The notes under the pieces were generated by a model. The model did not search any database, was not told the DNA's origin, and was given only the letters and a program-made list of their open reading frames with translations. Positions 27,148-35,645 of a DNA stretch of 64,000 nucleotides are shown here, piece by piece (the stretch's first letter is position 1; each line of letters starts with the position of its first letter). The position numbers and the translations under genes were made by a program. This stretch comes from Fidelibacterota bacterium (lineage in GTDB: Bacteria; Fidelibacterota; UBA8477; JABMPR01), in contig JABHBL010000072.1 of the NCBI GenBank assembly GCA_018673925.1, positions 1-64,000 of the forward strand, written 5' to 3'.

Positions 27148-28995
27148 CTAATAAGTCAATCCATATCCTACTGGAAAGAGAGGTGCATAGTTGCTATCAC
27201 CAACGTTAATTGGTATTTGACTCATGTCTGTGGGCCAGGTCACTGAAAGTTTCCCCGTGGGTGAGTAATCACCAAAAATCACATCGGTGATGCCGTTGCC
27301 TTCTGTTCCAGGCAACCAAGCGGCCAGAAAAGCATCAGCCTCTTCGATAATATCGGTGATAATAATGGGGCGTCCAGAGAGGAGTACCACCACCATAGGT
27401 TTTCCACTGGCCTTTACTGTGTTTATAACTTCAATATCTTCGTTCGATAAAACCAGATTATCCCTATCTCCATGCATTTCAGCATAGGGTGTTTCTCCAA
27501 CGACAACAATTACTGCATCAGCATTGGAAACAATAGTTCCATCAGGTGAGTGGACCACCTGGGTTGATGAAGAAACCATGGCTTGCACACCATCCAATAC
27601 AGTTGTACCGGGAGTAATATCACCCATGCCACCCTGCCATGAAATGGTCCAACCACCACATTGCATGCCAACATCATTGGCACCACGGCCTGCAACAACA
27701 ATAGTTGCAATATCTTTGGATAGGGGCAATACACTTTCATTCCTCAGCAAAACTACAGATTCCCGAACAGCTTGTCGAGCAACCGCTCGATGCTCTGATG
27801 ATCCGACGTGGGGGATGAGATTGCGATCATTATGATAGGGAGCATCCAGCAGACCCATACTCTTCTTCACATTCAATATTCTGGTTACAGCATCATCGAT
27901 GCGAGACATTTCTATTAAGCCTTCATTTGCGGCCTCTATCAGCTTGGTAATAAATTCTCTGTATGTATATCCATCTTTGCTTGTGTCACCCGGAACCATA
28001 ATCATATCTACACCTGCATTGATTGACTCCACGATGTCACTTTTATAATCACCAGGTAGCTCATCAATGCCTGCCCAGTCTGTGACGATAAAACCCTGAA
28101 ACCCAAGCTCACCTTTGAGTACATCTGTCATAAGATATTTTTGTCCATGAAGTTTTTCACCATTCCAGCTGTTATATGAAGCCATGATGGTTGCAGTGCC
28201 ACCTTGAATAGCTGCCTGGTAGGGTGGGAGATGGAGGGCTCGCAATTCGTCCTCTGAAATTTGAGCATCTCCACGGTCAATTTTCCCATTTTTGCCGGTT
28301 GTCCAAGTCGGAGCGCCATCTCCAATGTAGTGCTTCGTACAGGCCACGATGGCATCAGCATCACTAAGGGATGCTCCCTGATAACCTTCAACCTGAGCCT
28401 GTCCCAGGGCTGCTAAAAGAGCAGGATCTTCTCCATAGGACTCATAGGCACGTCCCCAGCGTTCGTCTCTTGAGTTAGCCACACATGGATCAAAAGTCCA
28501 ATTGATCCCGGTTGCACGGACTTCCTTGGCGGTGATATGGGCAATTTCTCTCACCAGTCCTGGATTACCTGTGGCGCCAAGGGCAATATTGTGTGGAAAA
28601 ATGGTAGCACCTACCACATTGCTGTGCCCATGGACTGCATCGATACCATACATGAGTGGGATTCCCAAACGAGACTTGGCAGCTAGATCCTGATAACGAT
28701 CCACCATGTCAGCCCAGGAGCTGGGATTATTTGTTTCAGGGGTTGATCCACCTCCACTAAGGAGTGATCCTAAATGCAAATTGGTAATATCAGCTTCATC
28801 AATTAGATAACGTCTATCAGCCTGAGTCATTTGTCCAACTTTTTCTGCCAGTGTCATCAACTCAACGATGTTCTCAACACTTTTCCCCGTCACTGATACA
28901 TGTTTTACAATCGGCTCGGTGGAGTTGCAGCTCACAACTAGTTGAAGCACTAATACAAGCACAAAACTTTTTAGAAATGTTGATCTCGTAAACAT
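27148..28995 (-). CDS. GH3 beta-glucosidase / exo-beta-glucanase lipoprotein
   Basis: The 615-aa product has a lipoprotein signal peptide (LVVS-C23). The GH3 barrel has 'MYGIDAVHGHSNV', 'KHYIGDG' and the nucleophile Asp306 in 'FIVTDWAG'. The C-terminal domain ends 'NVGDSNYAPLFPVGYGLTY', the ending shared with barley exo-beta-1,3/1,4-glucanase, which argues for a broad exo-glucanase or beta-glucosidase releasing glucose from oligoglucans in the periplasm. GAGGAG precedes the ATG. It is divergent from the sensory operon starting at 29370 and shares a 374-bp control region with it. Confidence 0.92.
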   Translation of the reverse strand: MFTRSTFLKSFVLVLVLQLVVSCNSTEPIVKHVSVTGKSVENIVELMTLAEKVGQMTQADRRYLIDEADITNLHLGSLLSGGGSTPETNNPSSWADMVDRYQDLAAKSRLGIPLMYGIDAVHGHSNVVGATIFPHNIALGATGNPGLVREIAHITAKEVRATGINWTFDPCVANSRDERWGRAYESYGEDPALLAALGQAQVEGYQGASLSDADAIVACTKHYIGDGAPTWTTGKNGKIDRGDAQISEDELRALHLPPYQAAIQGGTATIMASYNSWNGEKLHGQKYLMTDVLKGELGFQGFIVTDWAGIDELPGDYKSDIVESINAGVDMIMVPGDTSKDGYTYREFITKLIEAANEGLIEMSRIDDAVTRILNVKKSMGLLDAPYHNDRNLIPHVGSSEHRAVARQAVRESVVLLRNESVLPLSKDIATIVVAGRGANDVGMQCGGWTISWQGGMGDITPGTTVLDGVQAMVSSSTQVVHSPDGTIVSNADAVIVVVGETPYAEMHGDRDNLVLSNEDIEVINTVKASGKPMVVVLLSGRPIIITDIIEEADAFLAAWLPGTEGNGITDVIFGDYSPTGKLSVTWPTDMSQIPINVGDSNYAPLFPVGYGLTY

Positions 28996-29369
28996 GTTTA
29001 CTCCTCATATATTGATATCTAGATACAGAATTACTTCCTGACATCTAAGTAATCAAATTGAGTGCCACTACCGCATCCATTCTGAAACGAAGGTGATCTG
29101 TGAAATGAAACCAAAGGTGAATGAGTAGCCTTACACATTTAATGGTCATATACCTGATCAAAGGTTGTGGGGGGTAAGTATCTGTATTTATGCTGATAAC
29201 GCCATTCATTTGTTGCCAATGTGAATTGCAGATAGTTGAGATTGAATGAAAAAGAAACTCCTAGTTTGGGAAAATTATTTTCCCGTCAAAGCCAATACCT
29301 GAAATTCGTACTATTCAATAGTTAGGGCTTGTATTGTTTTAATATGCCAATTATTATCATTTCAATAAA
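28996..29369. promoter_or_regulatory. Divergent intergenic region with two palindromes
   Basis: This 374-bp region separates the GH3 gene (minus) and the solute-binding-protein sensory operon (plus). It has no open reading frame of note. It holds the 17-bp perfect palindrome GGGAAAATTATTTTCCC (29268-29284) and a 13-bp one, ACTATTCAATAGT (29310-29322), both just upstream of the sensory operon. These are candidate binding sites for the response regulator or another regulator. I looked for a sigma-54 -24/-12 element (GG-N10-GC) on both strands and found none convincing. Confidence 0.45.
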
Positions 29370-30716
29370 ATGAATGATAAGAAACTACAAAAAAACCAAC
29401 CTAAAAAACTCAGGTTAAAATCACTCTCCACGAGCCTGCCTTTCTTGTTCTCCATTGGGGCATTAATCTTCCTCATATCATTCTTAATATCATCATTTCC
29501 ACTGGGAACAAATCCCTTAAACACAGATGGGATTGAGAGAGTTTATTTTGCAGATAATATTGGTGTGGGTCACGCCGAAATTATTAGACAATTTAATGAA
29601 CTTCATAAGGGTGAAGTGGAAGTGGTTGCTATTGATTTACCCTTCTCAAAATTTAATACCAATCAACGAAAAGAACTGATAGCCAGGAACTTACGAAGCC
29701 GTAGCAGCAGAATTGATGTTTTCTCCGTCGATTTGATATGGGTTCCTCGATTTACAAAATGGGCTGAGCCATTAGCGCCATATTTTGCTCCTCAGTTTTT
29801 AAATAAATTGGTCCCTCAACCTCTCCAGACGTGCTATGTTGATGACATCCTTTATGCTGTCCCTCTCTATACAGATATAGGCGCTTTATATTACCGCAAA
29901 GATATGATCCTGGCACTACCAGATGGTGAGGCCATCGTGGACCGTATCAATCAATCCATTACCTGGGAGGAAATGTTAGAGCTCCGGGAATCATATTTCC
30001 CGGGAAAACCCACATTTATTCCCCAGGCTGTAGCCTATGAAGGGCTAATCTGTAATTTTAATGAAATAATAGGACAAACCCTTGAGGATGAAGTATCAGG
30101 GAAACTGATCAACCTGACGGATTCACTAATCATTGAGCGCACCCACTTCATGCGTGAAATGATCGTTACAAATTTTGCACCTATTGAAGCCTTGAGTATG
30201 ACTGAAGATGATTGTATCCGCTTTGCACTTGCTCACGATATTCCCTTCGTACGCGGATGGCCCACAATGAACAATGAGAATTATCAGCGTTTCGATCCAG
30301 TACTATTTGAAAAATTAGAAATAGCGCCCCTGCCACACTTTGAAGGGGGTGAATCGACACCTGTTTTTGGTGGATGGAATATGATGCTTTCCAAGCATTC
30401 ACCTGTCAAACGGGCAGCCATTGAGTTTATGAAATTTGCCTGCTCTATGGAAGGTCAACAAATATTTTATGAAAGTGAGGGTCTCCTGCCAATTCAGCGG
30501 GAGTTTTATAGTCGACCAGAATCAGGACCTCGTCAGCAAAGATTGCAGCTCATTCAAAAAATGATGCAAAAAGGGCTTCATAGACCTACACTGGATCAAT
30601 ATACGCTCATATCTGATATCCTTTCAACCAAGCTCCACCAAATATTGTCCGGGGAGATTGAGGTTGAAGCAGGTCTGACGATGGCGCAAGCTGAAATTGA
30701 TGGAATTTTAAAGTGA
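29370..30716 (+). CDS. Membrane-anchored extracellular solute-binding protein (sensor partner)
   Basis: The 448-aa product is a family-1 ABC-type solute-binding protein of the kind that binds sugars ('LIWVPRFTKWAEPLAPYF', 'YAVPLYTDIGALYYRKD', 'FGGWNMMLSKHSPVKRAAIEFMKF'). Unusually, a basic 25-residue cytoplasmic head is followed by an uncleavable-looking membrane anchor (about 26-46) rather than a signal peptidase site or lipobox. No ABC permease or ATPase gene is nearby. It overlaps the start of a histidine kinase gene (GTGA). The arrangement implies it reports ligand binding to the kinase instead of feeding a transporter. No strong Shine-Dalgarno precedes the ATG. Confidence 0.82.
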   Translation: MNDKKLQKNQPKKLRLKSLSTSLPFLFSIGALIFLISFLISSFPLGTNPLNTDGIERVYFADNIGVGHAEIIRQFNELHKGEVEVVAIDLPFSKFNTNQRKELIARNLRSRSSRIDVFSVDLIWVPRFTKWAEPLAPYFAPQFLNKLVPQPLQTCYVDDILYAVPLYTDIGALYYRKDMILALPDGEAIVDRINQSITWEEMLELRESYFPGKPTFIPQAVAYEGLICNFNEIIGQTLEDEVSGKLINLTDSLIIERTHFMREMIVTNFAPIEALSMTEDDCIRFALAHDIPFVRGWPTMNNENYQRFDPVLFEKLEIAPLPHFEGGESTPVFGGWNMMLSKHSPVKRAAIEFMKFACSMEGQQIFYESEGLLPIQREFYSRPESGPRQQRLQLIQKMMQKGLHRPTLDQYTLISDILSTKLHQILSGEIEVEAGLTMAQAEIDGILK

Positions 30717-32206
30717 GCAAGCCCTTTTTGAAACTTCCTAAAAAATTTGAGAGCTATCATTTTGAGATCCAACACATCCTGGTGTTGTTCATCGTGGTGG
30801 TTGTTTTCCAAACTGCACTTTCCTTCATTAATAGCCAGTCCACTCATCAGATTTTCCAACAGGCCATGGAATATTACCGACGCGATTCTGCAGAACGTGT
30901 TGCTGATCTGACTACGACTGCCCTGGAACTTCTCATTGAACATGGTCGAACAGATAATTCAACAAATGGAGAGAATCGACAGAGCGCTATTCAATCTTTT
31001 GATAAGTTACTGAGCCAGCAGATGCTACAACGGAATATTGATGAGGTCTATCTCCTGGTCAATCAGGGAGGACGGGTGGTTGCACTGAGAGATGGAGCAG
31101 AAATTTATGATCTCTATCTTGAACAAAGTTCCATCCTGATGATAGAGAATCAACCCGCCGCAGCAAACGCCATCCTCTACTACCACGAGCATTTTCAATC
31201 TTTGGTGGATCAAGAGCAAATTATCAGCTCGTTGGAAGGCAACAATACATTCCATGTATTGGTGCCATTCTATGATAAGGGTGAGATTTCTGGTGCAGCA
31301 TATATGAGGGTCACACCCGATGTGGCAGGATTTTTATCACTCATTGAATCAGCCTACAGCCAAAGTGGAGTATTATTCACAGGTCTTATCCTGGTTGGAT
31401 TCCTCGCCATGTTTTTCATATACTCTTATACTGCGCAAGAACGTGATGAAGTCCAACATCAATTGTTTGATCAGCGGTCAAAACAGCTTAGAGAACAAGT
31501 GGAACATCAGAAAGAATCCCTCTTTACTAAACGTATTTATCACACCCATCACAAAGCCGAAAAAGTTATGGGGTTTATTAAAGAGGATCTTAGGGGTCTG
31601 AAGGATAAAAACCTGGATGAAACCCGAAACCGAGTCACAAAATATGCAAATTTTGTTTCCCGGGTGATCTATGATATGAAAACCTATGATCCACCTCTTC
31701 ATGTCATTCGGAATCCCATTTTTCAGACCAATATCAATGAGGTGATTCAGTTTATCGTAGAGAACATATTTCAACGGGTATATAGGGTTAGCGAAAGCAA
31801 TGCGGTGAGTGTAGAGCTTGATTTTGCTGAGGAAATTCCCATCCTGCATATCAATGAGTATGTGGTTTGGGAGATCATCGAGCCCTTGATACAGAACGCC
31901 ATTGAGCACAATGTTGATCATAATCTCGTGATAAAGATCAAAACAAAATTTGATGAAGTGAACCAAAGACTCACGGTTGAGATATGTGATAATGGTAAAG
32001 GATTATCACCTGAATTGTTGAAAGTTGATAAGTATGGTCAGAAGGCCATATTTAAAGAGTCAGTGAGTACCAAGGAGGGAAGTCAGAGCTCTGGTTATGG
32101 TTGCTATCTGGCCTGGGAAATAAGCCGGAGATGTGATTGGGTAGTGGATGCACATAATAAAGCAGAAGGAGGCGCCTGCTTTACATTACAGGCTCCTACA
32201 GGATAA
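30713..32206 (+). CDS. Sensor histidine kinase
   Basis: The 497-aa product begins at a GTG overlapping the previous stop. TM1 (about 21-40) and TM2 (about 219-240) flank a periplasmic sensor of about 175 aa that resembles a Cache/PAS-like fold. A coiled coil follows, with no obvious HAMP domain. The dimerisation helix has a His cluster (HTHH, 277-280) that must supply the phospho-acceptor; it is not a textbook H-box. The ATPase domain has N box Asn396 ('IIEPLIQNAIEHN'), 'DNGKGLS' (427-433) and 'GYGCYLA' (462-468). It probably senses the bound state of the solute-binding protein encoded just upstream. Confidence 0.87.
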   Translation: MSKPFLKLPKKFESYHFEIQHILVLFIVVVVFQTALSFINSQSTHQIFQQAMEYYRRDSAERVADLTTTALELLIEHGRTDNSTNGENRQSAIQSFDKLLSQQMLQRNIDEVYLLVNQGGRVVALRDGAEIYDLYLEQSSILMIENQPAAANAILYYHEHFQSLVDQEQIISSLEGNNTFHVLVPFYDKGEISGAAYMRVTPDVAGFLSLIESAYSQSGVLFTGLILVGFLAMFFIYSYTAQERDEVQHQLFDQRSKQLREQVEHQKESLFTKRIYHTHHKAEKVMGFIKEDLRGLKDKNLDETRNRVTKYANFVSRVIYDMKTYDPPLHVIRNPIFQTNINEVIQFIVENIFQRVYRVSESNAVSVELDFAEEIPILHINEYVVWEIIEPLIQNAIEHNVDHNLVIKIKTKFDEVNQRLTVEICDNGKGLSPELLKVDKYGQKAIFKESVSTKEGSQSSGYGCYLAWEISRRCDWVVDAHNKAEGGACFTLQAPTG

Positions 32207-32209
32207 TAT

Positions 32210-33655
32210 ATGGAACTGGATCAAATTAAAGTACTCCTCATCGAAGATGAAGAGTTTGATGTACGCAGGATAAAAAATACCATCGCACCCCACCGGGAGA
32301 GAATCTGTATCCAGGAAATCGTATCCACTGGGGAGGATGCCATAGAGACCCTTGAGAAAAAAGGTCCCTATGATGTGGCCATTCTGGATTATCAGATATC
32401 GGGTGGATTGTATGGTGAAAGACTGATCAAACGCTTGAAAAAGGTCGATCCCAGTATTCAGATTATTGTCATCACCAAGATGACCATTAATCAGACTGAC
32501 CTGCATTTTGCCAATCAATTAATTGAGAGCGGTGCCTACTGGTTTGGAACAAAATATCCCTCCGATATTGAGGATTTTATCTATCAACCTACAGACTTTA
32601 TTCTGACAATCATGAATGCTGCAGAAAAAAAGCGGCTGGAACAAGAGCGCATGCGTTCTCAGAGTCGCCTGGATAAAAAGATCGCCCGAATTATTCAAGA
32701 AAGACCCATGCTTGGAGATTCCGAAAGCATTCTGAAGGTCAGGGAGCGTATCACCAAATATGCTGCTACCCATGCCAATGTGTTGGTTATTGGAGAGTCA
32801 GGTACGGGGAAGGAGTTGATTGCTAGAAATATTCACTATCAGAGTAGTCGACGCTATGAAAATTTTGTCACAGTCAACTGTGCTGCCATCCCCGATGAAC
32901 TGATTGAAAGTGAGCTGTTCGGATTCTTGAAGGGCGCTTTTACAGGAGCTAAAGAAGATAAAGCCGGGTTATTCGAACAGGCAAATAATGGAACCATATT
33001 CTTGGATGAAATATCTGAATTACCCTATCAAGCTCAGGCCAAACTCCTGCGTGTTCTGGAAACGGGTGAAATGGATAAAATTGGCCGTAAAAAGAGCCAT
33101 AATGTTGATGTACGAGTGATAGCTGCGACCAATAAAAACCTGAAGGAACGGATGAAAAAAAATCTATTCCGTGAGGATCTTTATTACCGTCTGAATATCC
33201 TCAATATCCAGGCACCTGCCTTGAAAGAGCGTAAAGAGGACATTCGGGTTCTTATTGACTATTTTGTAGGTCACCATTGTCGTGATTTGAGTATTGTACT
33301 GCCTGCCATCACAGATGGAGCCTGGAGTTTTTTGGAGCAATTCCATTGGCCAGGAAATGTTCGCCAATTGAAAAATGTGACGCAGAGACTGGTCATACTG
33401 AGTAATGATACTATTACCCTTGAAGTCGTGGAGCTTGCCATGGATGTACAGTCCCAGGATTCTGCTACTGGTATATCAAATCCAGTATTTTCAGCAGAGA
33501 ACATTATTCCTCTCAAAGATGTAGAACAAAACTTCCGCAAACAGTATTTTGAGTTTGTCCGAAAACACAGTCGCACGGATACGGAGGCTGCTGGAAAACT
33601 TGGTCTGGCTCCTCCAAATTTTCATCGTATGTGCAAAGAGCTTGGGCTTAAGTAA
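32210..33655 (+). CDS. NtrC-type sigma-54-dependent response regulator
   Basis: The 481-aa product has a receiver domain (1-125; acidic pocket near residues 12-14, phospho-acceptor Asp60 in 'VAILDYQ'). The AAA+ core has Walker A 'GESGTGKE' (195-202), the sigma-54 contact loop 'GAFTGA' (242-247) and Walker B 'TIFLDE' (262-267). A Fis-type helix-turn-helix ends the protein ('TDTEAAGKLGL'). It therefore activates transcription with RNA polymerase-sigma54. It is three bases from the kinase gene and precedes sugar-uptake genes, so the GH3 gene and the uptake cluster are plausible targets. Confidence 0.93.
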   Translation: MELDQIKVLLIEDEEFDVRRIKNTIAPHRERICIQEIVSTGEDAIETLEKKGPYDVAILDYQISGGLYGERLIKRLKKVDPSIQIIVITKMTINQTDLHFANQLIESGAYWFGTKYPSDIEDFIYQPTDFILTIMNAAEKKRLEQERMRSQSRLDKKIARIIQERPMLGDSESILKVRERITKYAATHANVLVIGESGTGKELIARNIHYQSSRRYENFVTVNCAAIPDELIESELFGFLKGAFTGAKEDKAGLFEQANNGTIFLDEISELPYQAQAKLLRVLETGEMDKIGRKKSHNVDVRVIAATNKNLKERMKKNLFREDLYYRLNILNIQAPALKERKEDIRVLIDYFVGHHCRDLSIVLPAITDGAWSFLEQFHWPGNVRQLKNVTQRLVILSNDTITLEVVELAMDVQSQDSATGISNPVFSAENIIPLKDVEQNFRKQYFEFVRKHSRTDTEAAGKLGLAPPNFHRMCKELGLK

Positions 33656-33979
33656 CGCTGATGACTTTTATCTTATAATTATTATTATAATAATATTATT
33701 ATTCCTATAATAAGTCATAACGATGATTCATAGTCATTAGATTTCCCGATTGAAAATTATTTTAAGATAATATTTCACAGAATATCATCTGGAATTGCAT
33801 TTGTAAACCCTTGTTATACAAACAACTTCCTCTCAACTATACTCATATTTAAAAGCGTTAATATTTATCTATCTCCCTGAACCCTAGACGATATGGCATG
33901 AGTGGTCTGGTATTTGACTTATATGATAGTACGTAATGAAAATTATTGATCAAATCATCAAATATTCTACAGGTTCTGC
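33656..33979. promoter_or_regulatory. AT-rich intergenic region with nested palindromes
   Basis: These 324 bp between the response-regulator and symporter genes encode nothing. The first 60 bp are nearly pure A/T, with a 16-bp perfect palindrome (33687-33702) nested inside outer arms ATGACTT (33661-33667) and AAGTCAT (33712-33718). This could be a terminator-like hairpin or a DNA-bending/binding site before the uptake operon. No clear sigma-54 element was found in the rest. Confidence 0.4.
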
Positions 33980-35587
33980 ATGAGCGGACTTGATTTCGCT
34001 GTCATCATCCTGTATTTCCTTCTGGTTGTTTCAGTTGGGTTCTACTTTTCCCGAAGAACCAATGACACCACTGAATATTTCCTGGCAGGTAGAAATGTTG
34101 GCTGGATTGCCATTGGTGCTTCTCTATTTGCTTCTAATATCTCAAGTGAACATTTCATTGGCCTGGCTGGTACAGGTTCTAGTAGTGGGCTGGCCGTAGG
34201 TCATTTTGAATGGCTGGCTGCCTTTATGGTTCTTTTTCTGGGTTGGATCTTTGTCCCATTCTATTTGAAGTCAGGTGTCTTCACCATGCCTGAATTTCTG
34301 GAAAGACGTTATGGTAAAGCCAGTCGCATGTATCTTACCTCTGTTTCCATCGTTGCCTATGTCATTACAAAAATCTCTGTGACCCTTTTTGCTGGTGGCT
34401 TGCTGTTGAACAAGATTCTTGGTTGGGACATGATGACCTCAGCTATTGTGCTGATCATTGTCACAGGTATTTATACTATTGCCGGTGGACTCAGTGCAGT
34501 TATCTATACTGAGCTTGTTCAAGCCTTTATTCTCATCGGTGGAGCCATTGCACTTACGCTTCTAGGTTTAAATGAGGTAGGGGGTTTCACAGGGCTCCAA
34601 GCCAAGCTGCCGCCTGAATATTTCCAAATGTTTAAAGCTTTTGATCATCCTGATTTTCCCTGGACCGGTATCATTTTTGGGGCTCCTATTTTGGGAGTTT
34701 GGTACTGGTGTACCGATCAGTTTATCGTCCAGCGTGTTTTAAGCGCAAAGAATATTAACCATGCCCGCTCAGGGGCCATCCTGGCGGGCTTCCTCAAAAT
34801 TCTGCCTGTATTTATCCTGGTCCTCCCTGGTCTGATTGCAGCTGCTCTTTTTGGGACCACAGGGGATGAAGCATATCCTACGCTGGTCACCAGCTATTTA
34901 TTGCCCTCAGGGATCAAGGGTATCGTCATCGCCAGTTTGCTGGCAGCATTGATGTCATCACTAGCAAGTGTCTTTAACAGTACCTCAACTTTATTCACCA
35001 TTGATTTTTATAAAAATTTCAGACCCGAGTCCTCTGAAGTTGAGCTGGTCTTGGTTGGTCGTCTAGCTACGGCAGTCATGGTCGTGCTAGGTGTTTTATC
35101 AGTTCCACTCATCACCATGTTGAGTGGTCAATTGTTCGTATATCTGCAAAGTGTCCAGGCCTACATCAGTCCTCCAATTGCTGCGGTATTCATCCTGGGC
35201 ATTTTCTGGACTCGGGCCAATTCACAGGGGGCCATTTCTGCTCTTGGAGTTGGTGCTGTTCTGGGAGCACTGCGATTTATACTCGAGATTATGGTGAAAT
35301 CTGGCACCTCTCTAGGAAGCTTTGAATGGTTTGCAACAATGAATTTTTTACATTTTGCTGTATTCCTGTTTGTTATTTCTGTAGGTGTGGTAGTGATTGT
35401 CAGCTTATCTACGGCTGCCCCCAATAAACAACGAATTTCAGGACTTACTTTGGCTACTGCATCTGAGATGCAAACAGATATGAGCCGACGTATGGATGAT
35501 CAGAACGCGAAATGGAATAGAATTAATGTCATAGCATCCGTTGTACTGGTGATCACCATTCTGGTACTTTGGATGAAATTTGCATGA
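33980..35587 (+). CDS. SSS-family sodium:sugar symporter (SGLT-like)
   Basis: The 535-aa product has about fourteen membrane segments. Family signatures include 'FFLAGRNVGW'-type 'TEYFLAGRNVGW', 'SNISSEHFIGLAG', 'GGLSAVIYTELVQAF' and 'WYWCTDQFIVQRVLSAKN', all matching the SGLT branch of solute:sodium symporters (vSGLT, human SGLT). These import glucose, galactose or related sugars with Na+. A Na+-coupled system suits a marine or saline organism. It lies between the sensory operon and the surface glycan-binding/TonB genes, so it probably imports the sugar freed by the encoded hydrolases. Confidence 0.92.
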   Translation: MSGLDFAVIILYFLLVVSVGFYFSRRTNDTTEYFLAGRNVGWIAIGASLFASNISSEHFIGLAGTGSSSGLAVGHFEWLAAFMVLFLGWIFVPFYLKSGVFTMPEFLERRYGKASRMYLTSVSIVAYVITKISVTLFAGGLLLNKILGWDMMTSAIVLIIVTGIYTIAGGLSAVIYTELVQAFILIGGAIALTLLGLNEVGGFTGLQAKLPPEYFQMFKAFDHPDFPWTGIIFGAPILGVWYWCTDQFIVQRVLSAKNINHARSGAILAGFLKILPVFILVLPGLIAAALFGTTGDEAYPTLVTSYLLPSGIKGIVIASLLAALMSSLASVFNSTSTLFTIDFYKNFRPESSEVELVLVGRLATAVMVVLGVLSVPLITMLSGQLFVYLQSVQAYISPPIAAVFILGIFWTRANSQGAISALGVGAVLGALRFILEIMVKSGTSLGSFEWFATMNFLHFAVFLFVISVGVVVIVSLSTAAPNKQRISGLTLATASEMQTDMSRRMDDQNAKWNRINVIASVVLVITILVLWMKFA

Positions 35588-35645
35588 ATATGTTAAGAGG
35601 AAAGGAATTATAATGATTCATATAACCAAAGAAGGAGGAAGCATA

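Noticed and set aside
29370-30716. ABC sugar importer
   Set aside because: Only the binding protein is present; it has a membrane anchor and neighbouring genes encode a kinase and regulator, not permease or ATPase subunits.
33656-33979. Sigma-54 promoter for the SSS symporter gene
   Set aside because: Segments such as TGGCATGAGTGGTCTGG look similar at first, but no GG-N10-GC pair was found at a usable distance from the start.
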